This document shows positions 8,336 through 17,289 of a DNA stretch of 64,000 bases, piece by piece. The notes beneath the pieces are model-generated. The model saw nothing but the letters and a program-made list of their open reading frames with translations. It searched no databases and had not been told where the DNA came from. How positions within the stretch are numbered: the stretch's first letter is position 1; each line of letters begins with the position of its first letter. The position numbers were made by a program, and so were the translations under genes. The stretch lies in the NCBI RefSeq assembly GCF_016056305.1, contig NZ_JAECZC010000108.1:62001-126000 (forward strand), read 5' to 3'. Origin of the DNA: Amazonocrinis nigriterrae CENA67. GTDB lineage: Bacteria; Cyanobacteriota; Cyanobacteriia; Cyanobacteriales; Nostocaceae.

Positions 8336-8610
8336 GTCGAGATACCTGTTCCAATGTTGGATAATATGTTAATTTATGTAACAATTTTAGCATCAACCTA
8401 AATTAACCCGTTAGTTGCTTGTTTTTTTCTAATTTAGAAATAAACTGTTTTTTAAGAAAAACAAGCATTATAAAGCTGATTTTCGGAAAATAAAGCTTTT
8501 ATTATCTATTTACGCTGAATATCGAATAATAATGCATAATATTGTCGTATTTAGTCACTTATGCTGAGTGAGAGCGATCGCATTTTTGAACATTAAGTTA
8601 ATTGGTATGA
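8336..8610. other. AT-rich intergenic region, promoter of the permease
   Basis: No gene is supported. The strand opposite the permease has several TATAAT-like hexamers (around 8470 and 8525-8540) before the terminator at 8611. AAAGCTGATTTTCG plus an A-rich tail (about 8473-8494) recurs near 30196. Confidence 0.5.
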
Positions 8611-8636
8611 GGGGGTTGCCACTGCAACCCCCTTTT
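8611..8636 (+). terminator. orphan intrinsic terminator
   Basis: The perfect 9-bp stem GGGGGTTGC / GCAACCCCC (8611-8619 and 8624-8632) has a 4-nt loop and then TTTT. It is a textbook plus-strand terminator, but no plus-strand gene lies upstream: the permease reads away from it. It may end a small non-coding RNA starting somewhere in 8470-8590. Confidence 0.7.
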
Positions 8637-8734
8637 GAATTCTGGAAATACAATCTTCATAATTGATTCCTGTGGCTAGGGGTTAATTGGGGGCGATCGC
8701 TGATTACGGAACCGCGATCGCTTCTTCTATTTGA

Positions 8735-8797
8735 GGGAATTGGGAATTGGGAATGGGGAATGGGGAATTGGGAATTGGGAATTGGGAATTGGGAATG
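8735..8797. repeat. STRR heptamer array (GGGAATT)
   Basis: About eight tandem GGGAATT/GGGAATG units. The following 8800-8890 is a pyrimidine-rich CTCC/CTGCTCC tract with a repeated CCTGCTCCGAAAGCTCC unit. Reading frames across it are artefacts. Confidence 0.9.
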
Positions 8798-8970
8798 GTT
8801 ATTAGTTATTTCTCCCTCATCTCCCTCATCCCCCCATCCCCTGCTCCGAAAGCTCCCCTGCTCCGAAAGCTCCCCATTCTCAGCCATCAGTCATCAATCA
8901 ACAGTCAAGTTTTTTACATTCCATACTGTATAAATGCTAGAATCCTCAAGTAAATAGTTAGGATACCTCC

Positions 8971-10407
8971 ATGCCAGTTGTTGCTAACTCAATCAAATTT
9001 GGTACGGACGGCTGGCGGGGCGTTATTGGTGATGAGTTCACCTTTGAACGTCTAGCCTTGGTCGCACCAGTTGCAGCGAAAGTATTATATGATACATATT
9101 TTTCAACAGTTGGTAGCCGGACAATAGTAGTCGGTTACGATCGCCGATTTATGGCAGAAGACTTTGCTCGTGCTGTCGCTGATGCTGTCACCGCTGTGGG
9201 ATTTGATGTTTTACTCAGTGAAACCTACGCCCCAACTCCTGCTTTTAGTTGGGCGGCGAAACAACTCAATGCTTTGGGGGCGCTAGTCATTACAGCTAGT
9301 CATAATCCTGGATCATATTTAGGATTAAAAGTCAAGGGATATTTTGGTGGTTCGGTATCGCCAGAAATTACAAAAGAAATAGAAGCGCTGTTGTTAGACG
9401 GAGTACCACCAGCAGCAACAAAGGGCAAGCAAGAGAAGTTTGATCCTTGGCCGAGTTACACTCAAGCACTGGAAGGAAAAGTTAATATTGCCAAGATTCG
9501 CTCTGCGATCGCTTCTGGCAAACTGACGGTATTCGCCGATGTCATGCATGGGGCTGCGGCTGGAGGATTGGCGAAATTACTAGGGGATCGCGTCCAAGAA
9601 CTCAACAGCGATCGCGACCCTTTATTTGAAGGTGGTGCGCCAGAACCTTTACCTAAATACCTTTCTCGTTTATTCAACGTGATTCAAAATCACCGAGAAA
9701 CCGATAAATCAGGTTTAGCAGTGGGTTTAGTATTCGATGGAGACTGCGATCGCATCGCGGCGGTGGATGGAGAAGCAAACTTCCTCAGTTCCCAAGTCTT
9801 AATCCCAATATTAATCGACCATTTAACCTTAAGGCGCAACTTTAGCGGTGAAATAGTCAAAACTGTCAGTGGTTCTGACTTGATTCCCCGTGTAGCAGCA
9901 CTACATAACTTGTCAATTTTTGAAACACCAGTTGGTTATAAATACATCGCTGATAGAATGCTAGCAGCCCAAGTGTTGCTAGGTGGTGAAGAATCAGGAG
10001 GAATTGGTTATGGTAGCCATATTCCCGAACGCGATGCACTATTGTCAGCACTGTATGTATTAGAAGCCATTGTAGAATCTGGTTCGGATTTAGGCGAATA
10101 TTATCGCCACTTACAAACACAAACAAACTTTAAATCAGCATACGATCGCATTGATTTACCCTTAGCTAGCATGGAAGTGCGATCGCGTCTTTTGCAACAA
10201 CTGCAAACCCAACCCTTAACAGAAATTGCTGGGTTAGCAGTCATAGATTGCCAAACCATCGATGGTTACAAATTCCGCCTAGCCGATAACAGCTGGCTAA
10301 TGATTCGCTTTAGCGGTACCGAACCAGTTTTACGCCTCTATTGCGAAGCCCCCACACTTGAGCAAGTGCATCAAACTCTTGCTTGGGCGAAACAGTGGGC
10401 GGAGTAA
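8971..10407 (+). CDS. phosphoglucomutase/phosphomannomutase family enzyme
   Basis: This is an alpha-D-phosphohexomutase that interconverts hexose 1- and 6-phosphates. All four signature loops are present in the 478 residues. They are the phosphoserine loop TASHNPG (S110), the magnesium loop DGDCDR (256-261), the sugar loop GGEESGG (338-344) and the phosphate-binding RFSGTEP (446-452). The N-terminus FGTDGWRG is also typical. The EESGG loop is shared by glucose/mannose and glucosamine types, so the substrate (Glc, Man or GlcN phosphate) stays open. It is intact and cytoplasmic. rdgB follows 86 nt downstream across an STRR. Confidence 0.9.
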   Translation: MPVVANSIKFGTDGWRGVIGDEFTFERLALVAPVAAKVLYDTYFSTVGSRTIVVGYDRRFMAEDFARAVADAVTAVGFDVLLSETYAPTPAFSWAAKQLNALGALVITASHNPGSYLGLKVKGYFGGSVSPEITKEIEALLLDGVPPAATKGKQEKFDPWPSYTQALEGKVNIAKIRSAIASGKLTVFADVMHGAAAGGLAKLLGDRVQELNSDRDPLFEGGAPEPLPKYLSRLFNVIQNHRETDKSGLAVGLVFDGDCDRIAAVDGEANFLSSQVLIPILIDHLTLRRNFSGEIVKTVSGSDLIPRVAALHNLSIFETPVGYKYIADRMLAAQVLLGGEESGGIGYGSHIPERDALLSALYVLEAIVESGSDLGEYYRHLQTQTNFKSAYDRIDLPLASMEVRSRLLQQLQTQPLTEIAGLAVIDCQTIDGYKFRLADNSWLMIRFSGTEPVLRLYCEAPTLEQVHQTLAWAKQWAE

Positions 10408-10410
10408 AAT

Positions 10411-10493
10411 TAGTTAGTGGTCAGTAGTCAGTAGTCAGTTGCTACTAACCACTGACAACTGACAACTGACAACTGACAACTGACAACTGACCA
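10411..10493. repeat. STRR heptamers arranged as an imperfect hairpin
   Basis: GTCAGTA units on the left and five AACTGAC units on the right face each other around CTACTAACC, so the array can fold back. It runs right up to the rdgB start codon, leaving no Shine-Dalgarno sequence. Confidence 0.85.
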
Positions 10494-11075
10494 ATGACCA
10501 AACTACTCGTAGTCGCAACAAGCAATCCAGGTAAATTGCGGGAAATGCAAGCTTACCTGGAAAATTCAGCTTGGCAATTGATTCTCAAACCTGAAGAATT
10601 AGAAATAGAAGAGACAGGTGATACCTTTGCTGCTAATGCTTGTCTCAAAGCATCCCAAGTTGCATTAGCCACAGGAAACTGGGCCATAGCTGATGATTCT
10701 GGCTTAGAAGTGGATGCTCTCAATGGTGTACCAGGAGTGTATTCTGCACGTTATGGCACAACCGACTCAGAACGCATTGCCAGATTATTGAGAGAGTTGG
10801 GTAACGAAGTCAATCGTCAAGCGCAATTTGTTTGTGTAGTAGCGATCGCATCTCCCGATGGTGCGATCGCTCTACAATCAGAAGGTATTTGCCGTGGCGA
10901 AATTCTCCATGAACCACGAGGTAACGGTGGTTTCGGCTACGATCCCATTTTTTACGTTCCAGAAAAGCAATTGACCTTTGCTGAAATGACACCTGAGTTA
11001 AAAAGGTCAATTAGCCATCGAGGAAAAGCTTTTACAACTTTACTCCCCCAACTGAGTAAACTGCGATCGTGCTGA
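10494..11075 (+). CDS. rdgB: dITP/XTP pyrophosphatase (RdgB/HAM1)
   Basis: This house-cleaning enzyme hydrolyses non-canonical purine nucleoside triphosphates (ITP, dITP, XTP) to monophosphates. The 193 residues show the family motifs in order: VVATSNPGKLREMQ at the N-terminus, ETGDTFAANACLKA, ADDSGLEVDALNGVPGVYSARY, GNGGFGYDPIFYVPE and FAEMTPELKRSISHRGKA. The catalytic aspartate pair lies in ADDSG. The start is fixed by homology to the N-terminal motif. No ribosome site is visible because an AACTGAC repeat occupies the leader. A truncated MITE-like sequence abuts the 3' end. Confidence 0.93.
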   Translation: MTKLLVVATSNPGKLREMQAYLENSAWQLILKPEELEIEETGDTFAANACLKASQVALATGNWAIADDSGLEVDALNGVPGVYSARYGTTDSERIARLLRELGNEVNRQAQFVCVVAIASPDGAIALQSEGICRGEILHEPRGNGGFGYDPIFYVPEKQLTFAEMTPELKRSISHRGKAFTTLLPQLSKLRSC

Positions 11076-11165
11076 GGAGAAACGAAAAAATCACGGTTTT
11101 ACTCCCCTCTCCTCGTAGGAGAGGGGTTGGGGGAGAGGTCAAAACAGCGCTTGTCTAACTCACGT
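11076..11165. mobile_element. left-truncated relative of the MITE-like element at 32311
   Basis: It shares an internal AACGAAAAA tract, a CCCCTCTCC-type core and the right end CTAACTCACGT with the complete element at 32311-32464; the left inverted repeat is missing. The perfect 10-bp hairpin CCCCTCTCCT / AGGAGAGGGG (11104-11126) may terminate rdgB. Confidence 0.55.
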
Positions 11166-11731
11166 TAATCTATACCGAAGGATTCATTAGACTCTAACCT
11201 TGGTTAGAGGGTATTGTTAATTTGCTCATCTATAGTCATAAGAAATATATTCAGAACAAAAACGGGTAAAATACACAATCAAAATCTTTTGAAATATTTA
11301 GCTTTTTTTTAGCTTCAAGACAAAAAAGATTTCAATAATTTTGTTTCTGATTAAGTAGGTCAAATTTAAAAAACGTAAAATAAAGTCTTTGCGATTACTT
11401 CGCTTTACTGCGTTGCATTCGTAATGACATTTGTTGCACTTAGTTAACGTTAATTTTTAGTATCTTTAGGTTACTGAACTATAGCTAGTCAACCATAAGA
11501 AACTACACGTCTAAGCTCAATAAATAAGTAACCAAATAGACAGAATTAATTACATTACATATTGAGTCTTGACTATGCAAGACTTTTAGCATGACTTTTA
11601 TGTAATTATTTTGGACTAACACTTATTTAATGTAGTAATTATGGATAATTTTTATTTGATGCAAGTAAGCATCTTATCCATAACAATTTTCAATTGAAAT
11701 TGCAGACATTTGAAAAACAAAGGCAATAATC
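11166..11731. other. AT-rich leader of the twelve-gene cluster
   Basis: No gene is supported. The stretch is AT-rich with TTGACT near 11570 and TATAAT-like hexamers downstream, so it presumably carries the promoter of the cluster. A long 5' leader is possible. No riboswitch or operator was recognised. Confidence 0.4.
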
Positions 11732-13750
11732 ATGAAAAATTTCACCGTTAAAACCACTTTGATGGGGAAAGTTACTGATGTAAGTCCTGAAAAAAGCACT
11801 TTTGCAATTAAATGTCGTAGTGGCGATGAATTCATTATTAATACTGGGCAAAATACACAATTTCAATTTTTAAGAAATTTGGATGGTATCAACCGCGATC
11901 GCGTCCCAACTCCTGAAGATTTTCACCAATCTTCACCAGCCGATTTAGTGAGAAAATACATCCAACCTGATAGCTTAGTTGTTCTACAAGGTGTTTATCA
12001 AGAAAATAACGGCAGCCGCCACTACGATGCTCGCACTGTTAACTTACTACATTCATATAAAGGTCAAGGTGAATATCTTTTTGAGCAGACACACTGGTGG
12101 ATCACACAAATTGGGCGCTTAGCAGATGGATGGTTAGGCTATTTATTTCCCAATAAACAAAGCTATAAAATCGATGATTTTGCTCTCTACCGAACTAACT
12201 TAAACATCATCGGTTTACCAACAGATGACAACGACGACCTTCAAGAATGTGCTACTCTTTCTAGGGTAATCTACGGTCTTTCCTCTACTTACTTGATAAC
12301 TGGAGGTGAACAATATCTTTCAGCGGCTCGTGCTGGAGTTCAATACCAACGTGAAAATTTTCGTAGTTTAACATCTGATGGCAAACATTGTTTTTGGGCT
12401 TTTGGCAAGCGCAAGACAGAGTACAGTTATGAGTTGTATATGCGCTCTCTCAACGATGATGATAGAGATACAATTCCACTTTACGAACAAATTTACGCCT
12501 TGGTGGGATTAGCTCAGTACTATCGAATTACCTTGGATTGGGAAGTACTTGATGATATTAAACGGACTGTTCGCATGTTTAATGAATTCTTCACCGATCC
12601 AGAATCAGAGTACGGCAAACATGCTTATGGTGATTATTTTTCACACCTTGATTATGTGACCTTCAATTGGAATAGTCCTGCTCTTGGTGAAAACTACGCC
12701 AGAAAAAATTGGAATTCAATTGGTGATCACATACCGGCTTATTTAATTAACCTGATTTTGGCATTAGAACCCTTGCCATTAAATGATCATGGTCGCGAAG
12801 AAATCAGGAAATTTTTAGAAATTTGCAAAAAGATTCTCAAAACATCATCCACAATCATTGCTGATAAGTTTCCTGATCCAGATCCCAACGTTCCGTTTGT
12901 AAATGAGCGATTTTTCCGAGATTGGAAGCCAGATCATAATTGGCGGTGGCAACAAAATCGTGCTGTTGTGGGACACAATTTGAAGATTGCCTGGAACCTG
13001 ACCCGTGTTGCTAACTATTATTACTCTCTAGCCGCTCAATCTGCTGCTGAAAACCCCCAAGAAGCAGAAGAATCACAACGCTTAGCCGATAAGTTAATGA
13101 AGCTAGCAGATCGATTAGGAATCAGGATGGCAGAGATTGGCGTAGATTTATTTAGAGGTGGGATTTTTGATACTTTAGAGCGTAATCCCCAAAATGGAAC
13201 GCCACTAGAATTTCCTTGGTTGAACACTAAGGATTTCTGGCAACAAGAACAGGCTTTGTTAGCCTACTTAATTCTTCATGGTTGCAGTAATGAAGATCAC
13301 GACCAAAAACAAGAGTATTTGCGGTTAGCACGAGAAACAGCTGCATTCTGGAATTTATTCTTTCTAGACCAAGAGAATAAAGGTGTTTTCTTCCGAGTTA
13401 GTGAAAATGGAGATCCAGTTACTCAAGGACAGTACGGACAGAAAGAATCACATTCGAGTGGCTACCATCACTTTGAGCTAAATTATTTGGCTCATATCTA
13501 TATCAGTAGCTATGTAACAAAAGAACCCTTCTGTTTGTATTTCAAACCTGATCCCGATTGTCGCCAGCGATCGCTCAACATTTTACCTGATTTCTTTAGA
13601 CCCAATACTCTGGAAGTGAGTAGAATCAGCATTAATGGTAGTGATCGCACATCAATAGACCCTGATAATTTCCAACTTGAACTAGGAGAAAAAGAATTTC
13701 AACTTGCTTCAGCAGCAGAAATCATTGTGGAATTTGCACCCAAGACATAG
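11732..13750 (+). CDS. AGE (N-acylglucosamine 2-epimerase) superfamily protein, first cluster gene
   Basis: Residues about 115-590 look like the alpha6/alpha6 barrel of AGE/cellobiose-epimerase proteins: helix pairs rich in Trp/Tyr, and GHNLKIAWNLTR (H415), which matches the GHxxEWAWLL-type catalytic helix. A later HSSGYHHFELNYLAHIY could supply the second histidine. At 672 residues it is much longer than the usual ~400. The extra parts are an N-terminal ~110 residues of strand-rich sequence and a ~60-residue tail. There is no signal peptide. It should act on a sugar (epimerisation or isomerisation); the substrate is unknown. The next gene follows after 10 nt, so it very likely heads the operon. 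Confidence 0.7.
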   Translation: MKNFTVKTTLMGKVTDVSPEKSTFAIKCRSGDEFIINTGQNTQFQFLRNLDGINRDRVPTPEDFHQSSPADLVRKYIQPDSLVVLQGVYQENNGSRHYDARTVNLLHSYKGQGEYLFEQTHWWITQIGRLADGWLGYLFPNKQSYKIDDFALYRTNLNIIGLPTDDNDDLQECATLSRVIYGLSSTYLITGGEQYLSAARAGVQYQRENFRSLTSDGKHCFWAFGKRKTEYSYELYMRSLNDDDRDTIPLYEQIYALVGLAQYYRITLDWEVLDDIKRTVRMFNEFFTDPESEYGKHAYGDYFSHLDYVTFNWNSPALGENYARKNWNSIGDHIPAYLINLILALEPLPLNDHGREEIRKFLEICKKILKTSSTIIADKFPDPDPNVPFVNERFFRDWKPDHNWRWQQNRAVVGHNLKIAWNLTRVANYYYSLAAQSAAENPQEAEESQRLADKLMKLADRLGIRMAEIGVDLFRGGIFDTLERNPQNGTPLEFPWLNTKDFWQQEQALLAYLILHGCSNEDHDQKQEYLRLARETAAFWNLFFLDQENKGVFFRVSENGDPVTQGQYGQKESHSSGYHHFELNYLAHIYISSYVTKEPFCLYFKPDPDCRQRSLNILPDFFRPNTLEVSRISINGSDRTSIDPDNFQLELGEKEFQLASAAEIIVEFAPKT

Positions 13751-13760
13751 GCAAGTACTT

Positions 13761-14459
13761 ATGACTATGACTAGCCGAATGCTAGAAGGCAAAAAAATCG
13801 CCATACTCGTCGAAACTGAATACATTCCCTATGAGATCGCGGCATATCAAACACGCTTTTCCGAACTTGGAGCAACTGTCCATTTAATGTCTCGGCTGTC
13901 GGGAAATCAAAGCATTCGCTTTGTAGCTGATGTTGATAGCGTAGAAGAGGCGGATCGGATCAATAGACAAAAAACGTCCCTCGCAACATTGGAAGTTAAC
14001 ATCGACTTTCAGAACGTAGATGTGAATGAATATGCGGCTGTAATTATGGCGGCTAACTACACCAGCGTTCGCCTGCGCTACTTTGAACCACCACCAGGAC
14101 AGCAGATTAGTCCAGAAATGACGCGTACTGCACCAGCAGTGCAGTTTTTTGCTAAAGCAATGGCAAATCGTCGCATTATCAAAGGCTTACTCTGTCATGG
14201 ATTGTGGTTATTGACCCCAATGCCCGAACTACTCCGAGGAAGAAGGGTAATCTGTCATGAAGTGGTGCTGGCGGATATTGCTAATGCTGGTGCTATTTAT
14301 GTACCGCCACCTGTGAATTCTCCACCAAATGACCCAGGAAATATTGTGGTTGATAGAGACTTAGTGACAGGACGAGCCGGACATGACGTGTATGCCTTTA
14401 TTGATGCGATCGCTGACCAAATAGTATCTCAAGATCAAGGGTTGGCAGGAGCTGCGTAG
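13761..14459 (+). CDS. DJ-1/PfpI family protein (cluster gene 2)
   Basis: This 232-residue class I glutamine-amidotransferase-like protein has an opening strand KKIAILVETEYIPYE and the nucleophile elbow GLLCHGLWLL (C145-H146). That is the family's cysteine-plus-histidine arrangement seen in PfpI and glyoxalase III/deglycase-type proteins. I start at the ATG at 13761, because the longer frame begins inside the preceding gene. It sits 10 nt after the AGE gene and 21 nt before a second DJ-1 protein, so all three are probably translated together. It may hydrate or isomerise a reactive carbonyl; this is inference. Confidence 0.82.
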   Translation: MTMTSRMLEGKKIAILVETEYIPYEIAAYQTRFSELGATVHLMSRLSGNQSIRFVADVDSVEEADRINRQKTSLATLEVNIDFQNVDVNEYAAVIMAANYTSVRLRYFEPPPGQQISPEMTRTAPAVQFFAKAMANRRIIKGLLCHGLWLLTPMPELLRGRRVICHEVVLADIANAGAIYVPPPVNSPPNDPGNIVVDRDLVTGRAGHDVYAFIDAIADQIVSQDQGLAGAA

Positions 14460-14480
14460 AAAGACAAAGGAGATCATGCG

Positions 14481-15332
14481 ATGACAAAGATTTTGATTGT
14501 GCTATCTGAGTGGGGTTACTGGGGAGAAGAACTAGTAGGCCCCCTAGAAACCTTTGATGCAGCTGGGTATCAAGTTGACTTTGCCACCCCAAATGGTAAA
14601 AGACCCGTAGCACTAGGGGTAAGCATGGATCCAACTTTTGTTGACCCACCATTAGGCAGACCAGTCACTACCCAAGATATGGCCGATAAGGTCAGACAAC
14701 TAGATGACACCAACAATCCACGATTAAACAACCCGAAAAATCTCAGAGAGTGGCTGCCAGAAAGACCTTACTGGAGTTCGCCAAAATTCTTACGGGAAAT
14801 GGAGGAATATTACAGAAAACTTGACGAAGTGCAACAAAGAGATTTGCAAACATACGATGCCATTCTCATTGTTGGTGGTAGCGGCCCGATGGTTGATTTA
14901 GTCAACAACCAGAGAGTACACGATCTCATCCTCAGCTTTTACCAAATGGGTAAGCCAGTGGCCGCAGAATGTTACGGTGTTGCATGTCTAGCGTTTGCCC
15001 GTGACATTGGCGATCGCCAAAGCATTATTTGGGGTAAGCATGTCACAGGCCATTGTTTGGAATATGACTATAAAGATGGCACGGGATTTAACGGTACTAA
15101 CATCGACCCATGTCTGAACAATATTAACTTTGGCACGCCATTCTATCCTTTAGAATACATACTCCGCGATGCCACAGGGCCAGACGGACAGTATCACGGC
15201 AATGTCGGTAGACCAACATCAGTAATTGTTGACTATCCATTTATCACAGGTCGTTCTACTCCAGACTCTTATCTCACTGGTCAGAAGTTGGTAGAAGTTC
15301 TAGAAAAAGGTCTCAAACGCTATGGTTGGTGA
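14481..15332 (+). CDS. second DJ-1/PfpI family protein, Hsp31-like (cluster gene 3)
   Basis: The 283-residue protein begins KILIVLSEWGYWGEELVGPLE, with a conserved glutamate near residue 16-23. The nucleophile elbow is AAECYGVACLAF (C164). Large insertions place it with the longer Hsp31-like branch rather than with short PfpI, so it is a distant paralog of the preceding gene and not a recent duplicate. AAGGAG lies 9 nt before the ATG. Hsp31-type members act as glyoxalase III or chaperones. Next to a ThDP lyase and a VOC protein, a role in 2-oxoaldehyde handling is plausible but unproven. Confidence 0.82.
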   Translation: MTKILIVLSEWGYWGEELVGPLETFDAAGYQVDFATPNGKRPVALGVSMDPTFVDPPLGRPVTTQDMADKVRQLDDTNNPRLNNPKNLREWLPERPYWSSPKFLREMEEYYRKLDEVQQRDLQTYDAILIVGGSGPMVDLVNNQRVHDLILSFYQMGKPVAAECYGVACLAFARDIGDRQSIIWGKHVTGHCLEYDYKDGTGFNGTNIDPCLNNINFGTPFYPLEYILRDATGPDGQYHGNVGRPTSVIVDYPFITGRSTPDSYLTGQKLVEVLEKGLKRYGW

Positions 15333-15408
15333 AGCTGGATTTTCAATATCTGGATAGTACTGCACGATAAAAGCTGTATGCAATTGATAGTTGCAGAAGG
15401 TAGAATCC

Positions 15409-17115
15409 ATGACTAATAAAACAGGCCGCTTTGCGATTCTGGAACAATTTTTGGCAGATGGTATCCATTACATGTTTGGTAATCCCGGCACATCAGAAGA
15501 AGGATTTTTGGATGCTATTCGGGAATATCCAGACCTGAAGTACATTTTGACATTGCAAGAATCCGTTGCTGTTATGGCAGCAGATGGTTATGCAAGAGCG
15601 ACTAAAAAGCCTGCTTTAGTGCAAATACATAGTACACCAGGTTTAGGAAATGCGATCGGCGCACTTTATCAAGCATACCGAGGTCACTCACCGCTTGTAG
15701 TCATTGGTGGTGATGCAGGTATTAAATACCAAGCAATGGATGCCCAAATGGCAGGTGACTTAGTAGCTTTTGCAAAACCCGTTACTAAATGGTCAACAAT
15801 GGTGATGGAGCCATCTTCGTTACTGCGGGTATTGCGTCGGGCCATTAAAATTGCTGCAACGCCACCAATGGGGCCTGTCTATGTTTGTCTACCAATAGAT
15901 ATTTTGGATGCTCCCGTAGTTGAAGAAGTCAAACCAACTTCCATCCCATCCACTAGAGTTGTGCCAGATGAAGAATTGCTCAAAACAGCAGCAACTATAT
16001 TGGCATCTGCTCACAAGCCAATGATTTTTGTCGGGGATGGAGTAGCTTATTCTGGCGCACAAGATGAACTGACCCGTGTTGCTGAACTTTTGGGCGCAGA
16101 AGTTTGGGAAGCTGATGCTGGTGAATTAAACATGAGTCATGTTCATACTCTGTATCAAGGTATGACGGGCCATATGTTTGGCTATCAAAGCCGACCCATC
16201 ACCACTAAAGGCGATGTCAACTTAGTTTGTGGCACTTACCTTTTGCCGGAAGTGTTCCCGGAACTGGGTAATATTTTTGCATCAGGAGCTAAGGTTGTCC
16301 ACATAGATTTAAATGCTTATGAGATTGCTAAAAATTATTCAGTTGATTTGGGACTAGTTAGCGATCCAAAACTGACACTTGCTCATCTGGCAAAAGTTTT
16401 GGAAGCAGTGATGACACCTGAGCAGAAAAAAACTGCTAAAGTGCGAACTGCTAACATCGCTCAAACTAAAGAAGAGAACCATAAGCGTGAGTTGCAAGCT
16501 GATCGAGAAAATTGGGATTCTGTCCCGTTGTACTTTTCTCGCTTCGCGGCAGAACTAGCAAAGCAATTACCAGAGGATGTAATTATCTTCGATGAAGCTC
16601 TCACCTGTTCTCCTGCTCTGACGCGTTATATAACTCCCACCAAACCAGGGCATTATTTTCTTTCTCGTGGAGGTTCTCTAGGTGTAGGAATTCCGGGAAC
16701 GATTGGAGCTAAACTAGCCAATCCTGATAAAGCGATAATTGGGTTTACTGGTGATGGCGCTGCCATGTACACAATTCAAGCACTTTGGTCAGCGGCTCGT
16801 CATAATATAGATGCCAAATTTATTATCTGTAATAACCGCTCCTATAGGTTGTTACAAGTGAATATTCAAGCTTACTGGCAAGAGCGGGATATACCACAGC
16901 ATGAATATCCTTTGAGTTTTGATTTATCTAAACCAGATATCCGTTTTGACGAGATAGCCCATTCTATGGGCGTTGCAGCCATCAGGGTAGAAAAACCTCA
17001 AGAGATTGCCTCTGCTATTCAAAAAGCATTAGCCCACAAAGGGCCATTTCTCATTGATGTAGTTTTAGAAGCGGACGTTCACCCGGAAATGATAGGAATC
17101 AAGTGCGGTCAATAA
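15409..17115 (+). CDS. ThDP-dependent enzyme resembling benzoylformate decarboxylase (cluster gene 4)
   Basis: This 568-residue thiamine-diphosphate enzyme has three domains. The cofactor-activating glutamate is E51 (LTLQESVAVMAADGYAR), and the pyrophosphate motif is GDG (448-450) followed by NN (475-476). FGNPGTSE (23-30) and IHSTPGLGNAIGAL (H74) closely parallel benzoylformate decarboxylase, including its active-site Ser and first His. The segment that should carry the second active-site His (VCGTYLLPEVFPELG) has none, so the reaction probably differs: decarboxylation or carboligation of another 2-oxo acid. I start at the ATG at 15409 (AAGG upstream) rather than the TTG at 15391. Confidence 0.85.
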   Translation: MTNKTGRFAILEQFLADGIHYMFGNPGTSEEGFLDAIREYPDLKYILTLQESVAVMAADGYARATKKPALVQIHSTPGLGNAIGALYQAYRGHSPLVVIGGDAGIKYQAMDAQMAGDLVAFAKPVTKWSTMVMEPSSLLRVLRRAIKIAATPPMGPVYVCLPIDILDAPVVEEVKPTSIPSTRVVPDEELLKTAATILASAHKPMIFVGDGVAYSGAQDELTRVAELLGAEVWEADAGELNMSHVHTLYQGMTGHMFGYQSRPITTKGDVNLVCGTYLLPEVFPELGNIFASGAKVVHIDLNAYEIAKNYSVDLGLVSDPKLTLAHLAKVLEAVMTPEQKKTAKVRTANIAQTKEENHKRELQADRENWDSVPLYFSRFAAELAKQLPEDVIIFDEALTCSPALTRYITPTKPGHYFLSRGGSLGVGIPGTIGAKLANPDKAIIGFTGDGAAMYTIQALWSAARHNIDAKFIICNNRSYRLLQVNIQAYWQERDIPQHEYPLSFDLSKPDIRFDEIAHSMGVAAIRVEKPQEIASAIQKALAHKGPFLIDVVLEADVHPEMIGIKCGQ

Positions 17116-17289
17116 TATCACGTCAGGTTGAAGACTTATCATTATGGCTGACCCAGGAATGTGGCGAAATTGGCACTATAAGTGATTAGCCAGTATTTCA
17201 ATTCAAAAACCCCAAAATTTGTTTATATAGTTTGTCTTGTAAACAAAAATCGGTGCAATCAATAAAACTACAACAGAAGGATTAAAAAA

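Noticed and set aside
8657-8953. Two opposite frames of 60-76 residues
   Set aside because: They are translations of the GGGAATT heptamer and CTCC tracts.
17144-17185. 13-codon frame (MADPGMWRNWHYK) in the gap before the first SnoaL gene
   Set aside because: Considered as a precursor or leader peptide, but it has no good ribosome site and such short frames occur by chance.
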